A stretch of DNA of 52,209 nt. Origin: Rhodospirillaceae bacterium. Its GTDB lineage: Bacteria > Pseudomonadota > Alphaproteobacteria > GCA-2731375. Both the position numbers and the translations under genes were made by a program. Of this stretch, positions 32,712 through 41,638 are shown piece by piece. The DNA lies in contig JABIRL010000195.1 of the NCBI GenBank assembly GCA_018667855.1, positions 1 to 52,209 of the forward strand, in the 5' to 3' direction. The first letter of the stretch is position 1. Each line of letters opens with the position of its first letter. Below the pieces are notes generated by a model, which saw nothing but the letters and a program-made list of their open reading frames with translations, searched no databases and was not told where the DNA came from.

Positions 32712-34535
32712 ATGAACAAAATGGAAGCGGTGCGGCCTGATGACCGATCCGAGGACCAAGCGCGGACCCAAGCCCATCCACTGACCGGAAACGAGGCTAT
32801 CGCCCGTGGCGCATGGGAAGCGGGGGTCAAGGTCGCCTCCGCCTATCCCGGCACCCCCAGCACGGAGATCCTGGAAAGCTTGGCGACCTATGACGCCGAC
32901 GAGGTCAACGCGGAATGGTCAACCAACGAGAAAGTTGCCGTCGATGTGGCCATTGGCGCTTCGTTCCAGGGGGTCCGTGCCCTGGCGGCGATGAAGCATG
33001 TGGGCCTGAACGTCGCCGCCGATCCGGTCATGTCGCAAACCTATGTGGGCGTCAACGGCGGTTTGGTGTTGGCGGTCTGTGACGATCCGGGCATCCATAG
33101 CTCCCAGAATGAACAGGACACCCGGCTGTTCTGCCGCCTGGCAAATATCCCGGTGCTGGAGCCGAGCGATGCGCAAGAGGCCCTGGATTTCACCCGCCTG
33201 GCCTTTGATATCAGCGAAGAATTCGATACCCCGGTTATTCTGCGCGCCACCACGCGGCTGTCCCATACGCGCAGCCCGGTTTTCACTGGGCCCAGAATAA
33301 CGCCGGAGGACAAACCGTTTATCGATGATCCCAACAAGAACGTGGTTCTGCCCGCCGTCGCCCGCGTGCGCCATCCTTTCGTGGTGGAGCGGGAGGCGAG
33401 GCTGCAACGCTATTTCGAGGCCTCGCCCCTGACCCGCTGGGAAAAGGGCGATACCACATACGGCATCATCACCAACGGCACCTCCTACCCGTACGTCAAG
33501 GAAGTGGTGCCCGGCGTCAGCGTGTTGAAGCTTGCATCCTCCTATCCCCTGGCGAGGGAAACCGTGCAGGCTTTCTGCGACAGCGTCGAGAAGGTGCTGG
33601 TGGTGGAGGAATTGGAGCCGTTCATCGAGACCGAAGTTAAGGCCATGGGGATCAAAGCCGAAGGCAAGGTCTTCTTCCCGCGCTGCGGTGAATTCTCACC
33701 CGAAGTCATTCGCGCCGGATTGGCCAAGGCCGGGTTGATGGCGGCGGCGGAAGAGAGCCATGAATGGAACATCAAGCCCATTTTGCGGCCGCCGGTGCTG
33801 TGCGCCGGTTGTCCCCACACGGGCGGCTATATGGCACTGCGCGCGCTGGATGCCCGGGTCACCGGCGACATCGGCTGTTATACCCTGGCCGCCGTCGAAC
33901 CCTTGCGCGCCATCGATACCAACGTCTGCATGGGCGCCTCTATCGGCAACGCGGTGGGCATGGCCAAGGCGGGCACGGAGACAAAACCCATCGTCGCCAC
34001 CATCGGCGATTCCACATTTCTGCATTCCGGCATCCCGCCGCTGATCGATGCGGTCTATTCCGACGTCGATATCACCGTGCTGATCCTGGACAACAAGATC
34101 ACCGCCATGACCGGCGGCCAGCATCATCCCGGCACCGGCAAGAACCTGCGCGGCCAAGATGCCCACCAGGTGGATTTCGAGGATATTTGCCGCTCCGTGG
34201 GCGTCACCTGGGTCCGCGTGGTGGACAGCTACGATCTGGGCGCCTTGTACCGGACCATGCGGGAAGCCGCGGCCAACAAAGGTGTTTCCGTGGTGATCTC
34301 GAACCGGCCTTGCGTATTGGACCCAGTCAAGATCAAGGGGCCCGCGCTGCGGGTCGCGGCCAAGGATTGCGTGGCCTGTCAGGCCTGCATGAACCTGGGC
34401 TGCCCGGCGATCACCTGGTCGGACGAAATGTACGACGGCCACCATAAGGTCAAGATTGACGAGGTTGCCTGCATGGGCTGCACGCTCTGCGCCCAGGTCT
34501 GCCCCTCCGATTGCGTACAACCGGTGAGCCCATGA
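32712..34535 (+). CDS. iorA: Indolepyruvate ferredoxin oxidoreductase alpha subunit
   Basis: ThDP/iron-sulfur enzyme that oxidatively decarboxylates aryl- or other 2-oxoacids to the acyl-CoA with ferredoxin. The 607-residue protein has SAYPGTPSTEILESL, the acceptor-domain PVILRATTRLSHTRSPVF, the ThDP site VCMGASIGNAVG and IGDSTFLHSGIPPLIDAV and LDNKITAMTGGQHHPGTG, then two 4Fe-4S clusters near the end (CVACQACMNLGCP and CMGCTLCAQVCP). ATG 32712 is preceded by GGAATGG; a TTG at 32673 is less likely. It overlaps iorB by 4 nt (ATGA). Confidence 0.92.
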   Translation: MNKMEAVRPDDRSEDQARTQAHPLTGNEAIARGAWEAGVKVASAYPGTPSTEILESLATYDADEVNAEWSTNEKVAVDVAIGASFQGVRALAAMKHVGLNVAADPVMSQTYVGVNGGLVLAVCDDPGIHSSQNEQDTRLFCRLANIPVLEPSDAQEALDFTRLAFDISEEFDTPVILRATTRLSHTRSPVFTGPRITPEDKPFIDDPNKNVVLPAVARVRHPFVVEREARLQRYFEASPLTRWEKGDTTYGIITNGTSYPYVKEVVPGVSVLKLASSYPLARETVQAFCDSVEKVLVVEELEPFIETEVKAMGIKAEGKVFFPRCGEFSPEVIRAGLAKAGLMAAAEESHEWNIKPILRPPVLCAGCPHTGGYMALRALDARVTGDIGCYTLAAVEPLRAIDTNVCMGASIGNAVGMAKAGTETKPIVATIGDSTFLHSGIPPLIDAVYSDVDITVLILDNKITAMTGGQHHPGTGKNLRGQDAHQVDFEDICRSVGVTWVRVVDSYDLGALYRTMREAAANKGVSVVISNRPCVLDPVKIKGPALRVAAKDCVACQACMNLGCPAITWSDEMYDGHHKVKIDEVACMGCTLCAQVCPSDCVQPVSP

Positions 34536-35464
34536 GTATCGAAACAATAGCGGCGGAAGCGGATGCGGTTACTGCTGATGCCCTTACGCGAAATGTCCTG
34601 ATTGTCGGTGTCGGCGGTCAGGGCGTGATCATGATTTCCAAGGTTCTGGCCCTGCTGTGCCAAACCCAGGGGTTGCAGGTCAAGCAGAGCGAGGTCCACG
34701 GCATGGCCAAGCGCGGCGGCGTGGTCTTCAGCCATGTGCGGTTTGGCGCCAAGGCCGGCGATCCGGTATGGTCGCCGACCATTCCCATGGGCGAGGCGGA
34801 TGTGCTGATCGCCATGGAATGGGCCGAAGGGGTACGCTGGCTGCCGTTCCTGCGCGCCGACACCGGTGTTTTCATCGCCGATACGCAACAGGTCATCCCG
34901 CCCTTCGCCTGCCGCAACCGGGACTTCTTCGCCGAACCGGCCTATGCCACGGAAACACCTTCCGAAATTGTCGGCCAGGTCTCCGACGGGTTCGCGCTGG
35001 ATGCGGGCCGCATGGCCGAGGAGCTTGGCAACGCGCGGGCGGCCAATACGATTTTGCTGGGCACCCTGTCGGCCTCCCTCGATTTTCCCCTGGACGATTG
35101 GCTGTCGGTCCTGAACCAGTTCGTGCCCAAGGGTACGGAGGAGATTAACCGGCGGGCGTTTCTATTGGGCCGGGACTGGGTCGAAACGCCCCGGGAAAAC
35201 CCCGCCATGCCGGCGCCGACCCCGGCGCTGCCCATCGCGCGGCCGGGAATCGACGTGCGCCTGGAGATCACGCGCTCATGGTGCAAAAGCTGCGATATCT
35301 GCGTCAAGCTATGCCCGGAGCGCTGCCTGGACCTGGATGATCAACAGATCGTTCGCCTGAAGGACCCCGACGCCTGTACCGGCTGCCGCATCTGTGAATG
35401 GCTGTGCCCGGATTTCGCCATCGCCGTGCATCACGAAACGCCAGAAAGGCCACATTCCGCATGA
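34532..35464 (+). CDS. iorB: IorB-type gamma subunit fused to a two-cluster ferredoxin domain
   Basis: A 310-residue protein in two parts. Residues about 20-210 are the 2-oxoacid oxidoreductase gamma/IorB domain (LIVGVGGQGVIMISKVLALL, KQSEVHGMAKRGGVVFSHVR). Residues about 245-305 are a ferredoxin-like domain with CKSCDICVKLCPERC and CTGCRICEWLCP. The fused ferredoxin resembles a KorD/PorD delta subunit. No separate KorD gene is present in this operon, so this domain probably supplies it. ATGA overlaps on both sides. Confidence 0.88.
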   Translation: MSIETIAAEADAVTADALTRNVLIVGVGGQGVIMISKVLALLCQTQGLQVKQSEVHGMAKRGGVVFSHVRFGAKAGDPVWSPTIPMGEADVLIAMEWAEGVRWLPFLRADTGVFIADTQQVIPPFACRNRDFFAEPAYATETPSEIVGQVSDGFALDAGRMAEELGNARAANTILLGTLSASLDFPLDDWLSVLNQFVPKGTEEINRRAFLLGRDWVETPRENPAMPAPTPALPIARPGIDVRLEITRSWCKSCDICVKLCPERCLDLDDQQIVRLKDPDACTGCRICEWLCPDFAIAVHHETPERPHSA

Positions 35465-36600
35465 CCGTTATTTTACAGAATCTGCACGGCAATCATGCCT
35501 GCGCCATGGGCGCGATTGCCGCCGGTTGCCGCTTTTTCGCCGGCTATCCGATCACGCCGTCCTCGGAAATCGCCGAACGCATGTCGCGGGAGCTGCCCCT
35601 GGTCGGCGGTACCTTCGTTCAAATGGAAGATGAAATCGCCTCCATCGCCGCCGTTCTGGGCGCCTCTGCCGGCGGCATCAAGTCCATGACCGCGACCTCC
35701 GGCCCCGGCTTCTCGCTGAAGCAGGAGAATATCGGTCTGGCGGCCGCGGCCGAGATCCCCTGTGTCATCGCCAATGTGATGCGCGGCGGGCCCTCGACCG
35801 GCACGCCGACGCGCCCTGCCCAGGGCGACATCATGCAGGCCCGCTGGGGCAGCCACGGCGACCGGCCGGTGATCGCCTTGGCCCCTGCCTCGGTCAAGGA
35901 GGTCTATGACCAGACCATCCGGGCCTTCAATCTGTCCGAACGTTATCGAATGCCGGTTGTGCTGCTGTTCGATCAGGTGATCTCGCACCTGCTGGAACCA
36001 ATCGAGTTGGCGGATATGGCCAGCCTCGAACTGGTGGACCGGCCATGGGCCACGGGCGACAGCGCCGGCTTCGAACCCTATGCCAGCACGGAAACCGGCG
36101 TGCCGCCCATGCCCCGACCGGGCGACGGCTACCGCACCCACACCACCGGGTTGACCCATGGCGAAGACGGCTTCCCCACCCAGGACCCAGAGGTCGTGAC
36201 GCGGGCCACCCAGCGCCTGCTGGATAAGGTGGAAAACCACCGCGCCGATATCGAGTCCTACGAATGCCATGACACGGAGGATGCGGAAGTATTGATAGTC
36301 GCCTACGGCATCTCGGCCCGGGCGGCGCGGGCAGCTGTACGCCGGGCGCGGGGCCAAGGGATTGCCGCCGGGCTTTTCCGCCCCATCACCATTTGGCCGT
36401 TTCCGGAAGAAGCGTTGAAGGCGGCCGCGAGCAAAGCCAAGGCGATTTTGGTGCCGGAGATGAATGCGGGCCAGCTGGTTCTGGAAATCGAACGTATCGT
36501 TGGCCATGACCTTCCCGTCGCGGGCCTGAACCGGATCGACGGCCAGGCCATCAACCCGGACGAGATACTGCAACGGATCAAGGAGCTGGCCGCGAAATGA
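35461..36600 (+). CDS. korA: 2-oxoacid:ferredoxin oxidoreductase alpha subunit
   Basis: KorA-type subunit of 379 residues. It starts MTVILQNLHGNHACAMGAIA and has YPITPSSEIAE, FVQMEDEIASIAAVLGASAGG, MTATSGPGFSLKQENIGLA, VMRGGPSTGTPTRPAQGDI and VLLFDQVISHL; the C-terminal core has VPEMNAGQLVLEIERI. The gamma domain is not fused; it is the separate korC. Overlaps iorB and korB by 4 nt each. The true 2-oxoacid (2-oxoglutarate or a branched or aryl acid) is not settled. Confidence 0.92.
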   Translation: MTVILQNLHGNHACAMGAIAAGCRFFAGYPITPSSEIAERMSRELPLVGGTFVQMEDEIASIAAVLGASAGGIKSMTATSGPGFSLKQENIGLAAAAEIPCVIANVMRGGPSTGTPTRPAQGDIMQARWGSHGDRPVIALAPASVKEVYDQTIRAFNLSERYRMPVVLLFDQVISHLLEPIELADMASLELVDRPWATGDSAGFEPYASTETGVPPMPRPGDGYRTHTTGLTHGEDGFPTQDPEVVTRATQRLLDKVENHRADIESYECHDTEDAEVLIVAYGISARAARAAVRRARGQGIAAGLFRPITIWPFPEEALKAAASKAKAILVPEMNAGQLVLEIERIVGHDLPVAGLNRIDGQAINPDEILQRIKELAAK

Positions 36601-37445
36601 ACGAGATCACGCCGGACAAATTCGAAATCCGCGACTATCTGCGCCTGGACCTGATGCCCCATTTCATGTGTCCCGGCTGCGGCCACGGCATCGCCCTACG
36701 GGCCTTGTTGTGGGCCGTGCACGAGCTGGGCATCGATAAAGACAATCTGGCCATCGTCTCGGGCATCGGCTGTTCTGGCCGGGTCGGGGCCTATATCGAT
36801 GCCAACACCTATCACGTCACTCATGGCCGCCCCTTGGCTTTCGCCACCGGCCTGAAACTGGCCCGGCCGGATCTGAAGGTGATCGTCATAACCGGGGACG
36901 GCGATTGCCTGGCCATCGGCGGCAATCATCTGATCCACGCCTGCCGGCGCAATCTGGATATTACCTGCCTGATGCTGAATAACGAGGTTTATGGCATGAC
37001 CGGCGGCCAGGTCTCGCCCACCACGGCGGAAACCCGGCTGACCACGACGACGCCGGCGGGCAACAGCGAACCGGCTTTCGATGCCTGCAAGCTGGCGGAA
37101 GCCGCCGGCGCCGGTCTTGTCGGGCGCGAAGTCACCATGCAGACCCCCGCCCTGCGCAACCTGATCAAGGAAGGCCTGGCGTACGAGGGTTTTTCCTTCC
37201 TCGAGGTGATGTCCGATTGCACCGAGATCTATGGCCGCAAGAACGACCTGGGAGACTCCGCCGAAATGGTCCTAGCCCAGAAAAGCGATATGCGCCCCGA
37301 AGCCTACACCAACAGTGCCGAGCAGCCGTTCCGCCCCAACCGTCTGGTCACCGGCATCCTGGCCCGCAATGACCGGCCCGAATACGGCGACACCTACCGC
37401 CGCCAGGCCGCCGCCCTGTGCGGCGAGGGGGATGATGCAGCATGA
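36597..37445 (+). CDS. korB: 2-oxoacid:ferredoxin oxidoreductase beta subunit
   Basis: ThDP-binding KorB subunit, 282 residues. Seen are MCPGCGHGIALRALLWAV, SGIGCSGRVGAYIDANTYH, VIVITGDGDCLAIGGNHLIHA, LMLNNEVYGMTGGQVSPTT and the family Cys residues (MCPGCG, GCSG, and SDCTEIYG) for the 4Fe-4S cluster. ATGA overlaps link it to korA and korC. Confidence 0.93.
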   Translation: MNEITPDKFEIRDYLRLDLMPHFMCPGCGHGIALRALLWAVHELGIDKDNLAIVSGIGCSGRVGAYIDANTYHVTHGRPLAFATGLKLARPDLKVIVITGDGDCLAIGGNHLIHACRRNLDITCLMLNNEVYGMTGGQVSPTTAETRLTTTTPAGNSEPAFDACKLAEAAGAGLVGREVTMQTPALRNLIKEGLAYEGFSFLEVMSDCTEIYGRKNDLGDSAEMVLAQKSDMRPEAYTNSAEQPFRPNRLVTGILARNDRPEYGDTYRRQAAALCGEGDDAA

Positions 37446-38008
37446 GCAATTTGGAAATCCGTTTCGGCGGCAGCGGCGGCCAGGGTCTGATCCTGAGCGG
37501 ACGGTTGCTGTTTCAGGCCTTCGTCATGGACGGCAAGCACGCCGCGCAATCACAAAGTTACGAGCCCACCTCGCGCGGCGGCTTCTGCAACGCCGATTTG
37601 GTGGTCAGCGGGGGAGAGGTCGACTATCCCCTGGTCACGGCCATAGATTACCTGGTGCTGCTGGACCAAATCGGCGTCGCGCCGTCGGCCGCCATGATCA
37701 GGCCCGGTGCTCTGGTGCTAAGCGATTCTCGCCTGGTCCCGGAACCTCCGAAAGGTGATTTTACGCTGTATCAGTTCCCATTTACCGACGAGGCCATCGC
37801 CCTGGGTAACCACCGCGCCGCCAACGTCGTCGCCCTGGGTGCCCTGATCGCTTTGTCGGATATCTGCGACCGGGAAACCGCGGCCCGGGCAGTTGGCGCG
37901 GGCACGCCGAAAGCCTTCCTCGACCTCAACCTCGCGGCGCTTCAGCGCGGCTTTGATATGGCCGATGATCTGAGCGCCGATCTGACCGATAACGCCGCCA
38001 TGCGGTAA
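37442..38008 (+). CDS. korC: 2-oxoacid:ferredoxin oxidoreductase gamma subunit
   Basis: KorC-type gamma subunit of 188 residues. It has the pattern EIRFGGSGGQGLILSGRLL, AQSQSYEPTSRGGFCNADLV and LGNHRAANVVALGALIAL. It is separate from the iorB gamma domain in the same operon, so the operon holds two gamma subunits. It ends the five-gene operon; the next gene is convergent. Confidence 0.9.
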   Translation: MSNLEIRFGGSGGQGLILSGRLLFQAFVMDGKHAAQSQSYEPTSRGGFCNADLVVSGGEVDYPLVTAIDYLVLLDQIGVAPSAAMIRPGALVLSDSRLVPEPPKGDFTLYQFPFTDEAIALGNHRAANVVALGALIALSDICDRETAARAVGAGTPKAFLDLNLAALQRGFDMADDLSADLTDNAAMR

Positions 38009-38086
38009 TAGTGCGCGGGGACATCAATACCCTGACAATCTGCAATAACCGCTGCCTGCCGTACACCGCCTCGGACGATGCGCCCT

Positions 38087-39787
38087 TTACGCCCGCGCCA
38101 GCGGTCCCCGCAGCAATTGACCCGGCAGGGCGCCGGTATGTTCGTTGTCGCGCAGGACGACCTGGCCGTTGATGATGGTGGCGGAAATGCCTTCGGACAT
38201 TTGCTTCAGGCGTTGAGCGCCCGCCGGCAGGTCATAGGCCACGGTGGGCATGCGGGGGGCGATGGTGTCGGGGTCGAAGACCACGATATCGGCCGCCATG
38301 CCTTCGCGCAACAGGCCCCGGTCGTGGAAGCCCCAGTTGGTGGCCGTGTCATAGGTGATCATGCGGACGGCCTGTTCCAGGGTGAATTCCTGGCGTTCGC
38401 GCACCCAATAGCTCAACAGATGGGTCTGCAAGCTGCTGTCCATGATCTGGCTGACATGGGCGCCTGAATCCGAGAATGTGACGCAGGAGCGGGGATGCTT
38501 CATGATCGCCAGGGCGGCGTCTTCGTCCTCGTTCGAAATGGGCTGGCGGAAGAATACCTGCAGGTCATGCTCCAGGGCGATATCGATCATCGCCTCCACC
38601 GGTTCCACGCCCCGCTCGGCCGCGATGTCTGCCAGGCTGCGGTGGGGCCAGCTGGCCTTGTCCATCAGATAGAAATAGTCCCATTCGGGGGGCCGCGCCT
38701 CACCGCCGGTGACCTGTTTGTTCGATGTGGCGCCATTGGCGGCCTCGATCAGCTTGCGCTTGGTTTCGGGGTCCCGCAGGGCCGCCTTTTGTTCCTCAAG
38801 GCTCAGCTTGCGCACGTCCCGCCAGACCGGCCAGTCGTCGAACGGCAGCTGGGTTTCGAACGACAGCACCACATTGATCTCTCTCGCGTGGACCTGGGTG
38901 AAGACCCGGGCGCCGTCCTGATTGCCCTGTTCGATAATATCGTACAGTGATTTCCAGGCGCCGGGATTGGTGCGCCGGGTCAGGCTGCCGAAGGTGATGG
39001 GGCGGCCGCTTTCCCGGGACAGATCATTCAGGCGGCGGTAAAACGCCTCCAATTCCTCGTTGGTGCCCCGTTCCATGGCCAGTTGAAAAATTCCGGCATC
39101 GAGCTCCCCCATGCCGTTGACGATGGCGCGCACTTCAGAGAAATCAGCGATGCGGGAAGCAACGGGACGATCATCGGGCTGCAAATGCGCCGGGCTGCGG
39201 GAGGTGGAGAAACCGATGGCGCCGGCCTTCACCGCGTCCTGCACGTTGGCGACCATTGCCGCCAGATCATCTTCCGTGGCCTGTTCGTCAAAGGCCCGCT
39301 CGCCCATGACATAGGTGCGCAATGCGGAATGACCCACATAGCCTGCGTAGTTCATGCCCTTGGGCAGTTTGTCGATTACGTCGAGATATTCGGGATAGGT
39401 TTCCCATTGCCATTTGATGCCTTCCAGCATGGCGTTACGGGAAATATCCTCGGCCCGCTCCAGATTGCGGAAGACGTAATCGACCTCTTCCTCCCGGCAG
39501 GGCGCCAGCGTGAAACCGCAGTTGCCCATCACGACCGAGGTAACCCCGTGATAGCAGGAGCAGGAACCAAGGGAATCCCAAAAGATCTGGGCGTCCATGT
39601 GCGTGTGGCCATCAACGAAACCGGGCGTGACCACCTGGCCCTCGGCATCTACGATGTCGTCGGCCGGGGCGCTGATGCGGCCGATGGTAGCAATCTTGCC
39701 GTCCTTGACACCGATATCGCCGCGATAGCGGGCGCTGCCCGAACCATCGATAACCATGCCGTTCTTGACCACCAGATCGTAACTCAT
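38087..39787 (-). CDS. D-aminoacylase / amidohydrolase family protein
   Basis: Metal-dependent amidohydrolase of 566 residues, in the N-acyl-D-amino-acid deacylase group (D-aminoacylase, dihydroorotase-like fold). Seen are MSYDLVVKNGMVIDGSGSAR, the metal site PGFVDGHTHMDAQIFWD, SVVMGNCGFTLAPCR, VGHSALRTYVMGE, FTQVHAREINVV, SDSGAHVSQI and the late GMAADIVVFDPDTI. The ATG at 39787 has GGGAGAG 6 nt upstream and is preferred to 39793. It is divergent from the SDR gene. Natural substrate unknown; also often labelled dihydropyrimidinase-like. Confidence 0.87.
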   Translation of the reverse strand: MSYDLVVKNGMVIDGSGSARYRGDIGVKDGKIATIGRISAPADDIVDAEGQVVTPGFVDGHTHMDAQIFWDSLGSCSCYHGVTSVVMGNCGFTLAPCREEEVDYVFRNLERAEDISRNAMLEGIKWQWETYPEYLDVIDKLPKGMNYAGYVGHSALRTYVMGERAFDEQATEDDLAAMVANVQDAVKAGAIGFSTSRSPAHLQPDDRPVASRIADFSEVRAIVNGMGELDAGIFQLAMERGTNEELEAFYRRLNDLSRESGRPITFGSLTRRTNPGAWKSLYDIIEQGNQDGARVFTQVHAREINVVLSFETQLPFDDWPVWRDVRKLSLEEQKAALRDPETKRKLIEAANGATSNKQVTGGEARPPEWDYFYLMDKASWPHRSLADIAAERGVEPVEAMIDIALEHDLQVFFRQPISNEDEDAALAIMKHPRSCVTFSDSGAHVSQIMDSSLQTHLLSYWVRERQEFTLEQAVRMITYDTATNWGFHDRGLLREGMAADIVVFDPDTIAPRMPTVAYDLPAGAQRLKQMSEGISATIINGQVVLRDNEHTGALPGQLLRGPLARA

Positions 39788-39939
39788 CCCCATCTCTCCC
39801 GCAAATTTCACGAATGTGAAGCACCGGGCGGCGGACGCCACCCCTCAGGTAAGGGCCAGAGACTACCCGGTTTGGTCCCCGTTGAAAATGCGTTAGCCTG
39901 ATGCCAACAAAGATTGGGCTTGAATTGGGAGGATACGAG

Positions 39940-40758
39940 ATGGATTTCGGGCTTGCAGGCAAGACGGCGATTATCGGCGGCGGATCGCGGGGCATCGGCA
40001 AGGCGATTGCAATCGGACTGGCGCGAGAAGGCGTCGATATGGTGATCACCTCGCGCAATTTGGAGGCCTTATCGGAAACGGCGGCGGAAATCGCCGCTGA
40101 TACCGGGCGAAATATTATACCCATGGCTTGTGACGTAACCGACCGAACGGCCGTGGAGGCCATGGTCGAAGACGCGGTCGCGGCCCTGGGCGGGTTGCAT
40201 ATTCTGGTTAACAGCGCTTCCTTGCCCGGCGGCTCCCCCAACGCAGTGGGCAGCATCGAAACCATCGTGGACGAGGATTTCTTGAGCGATTTTGATACCA
40301 AGTATCTGGGCGCCCTACGCTGCGCCCGCGCCGCCCTGCCCCACATGCAGGCAGGGGGCTGGGGCCGCATCATCAATATCTCCGGCTCCAACGCGCGAAT
40401 GCCGGGGAATTTGAGCGGCGGGGCGCGCAATACATCCCTGGTGCATTTCACCCGCACCCTGGCGCTGCAGTTCGGCCGTGATGGCATCACCGTCAACTGC
40501 ATCCATCCCGGCATGACGCGGACGGAACGAACGCCCGGCATGATGGCGGACCGGGCCGAGAAAGACGGCATCACGGCGGCGGAGGCCGAAAGCCAGATTT
40601 TTGCCCCCGGCGCCCCTGGCACAAATGCCCTGGGCCGAATGGTGGAGGCGGAAGAGGTCGCGGACGTGGCGGTCTTTCTGGCATCCGAACAGGCCCGTGC
40701 CATGACTGGTGAATTACTGAACCCCAACGGCGGCGCCGGTAACGCCGTCTATTATTGA
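39940..40758 (+). CDS. SDR-family protein lacking the catalytic Tyr-Lys
   Basis: Short-chain dehydrogenase fold of 272 residues. The NAD(P) loop is GGGSRGIGKAI, with NSAS, RIINISGSNARMPG (Ser148) and VNCIHPGMTRTERTPG. The expected YxxxK motif about 13 residues after the Ser is absent: the aligned stretch reads GGARNTSLVHFTRTL, giving Gly at 160-161 and Asn/Thr at 164-165. Ordinary dehydrogenase chemistry is therefore doubtful unless another residue serves. GGGAGG lies 7 nt before ATG 39940. It is followed by a VOC gene 19 nt later, on the same strand. Confidence 0.85.
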   Translation: MDFGLAGKTAIIGGGSRGIGKAIAIGLAREGVDMVITSRNLEALSETAAEIAADTGRNIIPMACDVTDRTAVEAMVEDAVAALGGLHILVNSASLPGGSPNAVGSIETIVDEDFLSDFDTKYLGALRCARAALPHMQAGGWGRIINISGSNARMPGNLSGGARNTSLVHFTRTLALQFGRDGITVNCIHPGMTRTERTPGMMADRAEKDGITAAEAESQIFAPGAPGTNALGRMVEAEEVADVAVFLASEQARAMTGELLNPNGGAGNAVYY

Positions 40759-40777
40759 TAACTGGAGGAATAATTAA

Positions 40778-41185
40778 ATGAGCATTGAACTGGGCAAGAC
40801 GTCCATCGATATCGGCATCGTCGTCCGCGATGGCGACGCGGCGATGAAATTCTATCGCGATACCCTGGGTCTGGAGCATGTGGCCGATACGCCCTTCCCC
40901 GGCGGCGGCACCATGCATCGCTTGATGTGCGGCACGACCCTGGTCAAAATCGTGGAAAAGGACGAAACGCCCGAAAAAGCGGACAACACAGGCGGCCCCT
41001 ACGCGGCCAGCGGTATCCGCTATTGGACCATCACCATTCAGGACCTGAACGCCATGACGGAGAAATTCCGCGCCGCCGGCTATACGGTTGCGGTGGAGCC
41101 GAAAGAAGTACGCCCCGGCGTACAGATTTCCATGATCGAGGACCCGGACGGCAATTGGCTGGAGCTGCTGGAAGATAAAAGCTGA
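40778..41185 (+). CDS. VOC-family protein
   Basis: A 135-residue single VOC unit of the glyoxalase/bleomycin-resistance type (KTSIDIGIVVRDGDAAMKFY, RDTLGLEHVADTPFPGG, FRAAGYTVAVEPKEVRPG, SMIEDPDGNWLELLED). The end EDPDGNWLELLE has a metal-ligand Glu typical of the fold. GGAGG precedes the ATG. Probably co-transcribed with the SDR-like gene; joint role unknown. Confidence 0.85.
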   Translation: MSIELGKTSIDIGIVVRDGDAAMKFYRDTLGLEHVADTPFPGGGTMHRLMCGTTLVKIVEKDETPEKADNTGGPYAASGIRYWTITIQDLNAMTEKFRAAGYTVAVEPKEVRPGVQISMIEDPDGNWLELLEDKS

Positions 41186-41249
41186 GGAGCAAAATTAAGG
41201 GGCACAAGGCGCTCGGCCATGCATAGCTTTTCTTATGTGCGGAATTGTT

Positions 41250-41507
41250 TCAACGCACTTGATCAAGCGACGCCTGTGCACTGGCGCTACTGAAGGTCGA
41301 AACAATGAAGGGGACGACGTAAGTGAACAGCGTCTGCCACGGATACAACATGTGTTGTCCGGTCAGATTATCCCACTGATTTACCAACGTGAGAATGGTA
41401 CCGACGGCCAGGCAGATGCAAAGGCCACGCCGGATTGTTCGCGGATCTAGCAATCCGTCCATGAACGTCATTCTGCCATTCCGGGATTGTTCAACAACGC
41501 GCGTCAT
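41250..41507 (-). CDS. nrtS: NrtS-type nitrate/nitrite transporter
   Basis: Small 85-residue membrane protein with two helices. The pattern RRGLCICLAVGTILTLVNQWDNLTG and LFTYVVPFIVSTFSSASAQ is close to the NrtS family (RAL..ALVVGT.L.LINQGD and LLTYLVPY.VSTYSAVSA). NrtS proteins move nitrate or nitrite. GGAAA is near the ATG at 41507. The nearby globin, reductase and Crp/Fnr gene suggest a link to nitrogen oxides. An ACCGGC-ACA-GCCGGT repeat is about 60 nt upstream. Confidence 0.75.
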   Translation of the reverse strand: MTRVVEQSRNGRMTFMDGLLDPRTIRRGLCICLAVGTILTLVNQWDNLTGQHMLYPWQTLFTYVVPFIVSTFSSASAQASLDQVR

Positions 41508-41569
41508 GTGTTTTCCATGGGATTTGTGACTATTTAGGGGACCGCGGGGTGGGCTGGACGATACTTGGG

Positions 41570-41584
41570 ACCGGCACAGCCGGT
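41570..41584. promoter_or_regulatory. 15-bp inverted repeat upstream of nrtS
   Basis: ACCGGC-ACA-GCCGGT is a perfect 6-bp inverted repeat with a 3-nt centre. It lies between the EamA stop and the nrtS start. It may be an operator; the sequence gives no stronger reason. Confidence 0.35.
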
Positions 41585-41638
41585 TTCAACGCCTATCCGC
41601 GCCATATTCGTCGCGCTAACGCAGATGTGAACGAGGCG

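Noticed and set aside
35473..36573. 366-residue minus-strand frame opposite korA
   Set aside because: Shadow of a certain gene in a tightly overlapping operon; composition is unlike a real protein.
39612..40727. 371-residue minus-strand frame opposite the SDR gene
   Set aside because: It spans the divergent promoter and two genes; Ser/Arg/Pro-rich shadow.
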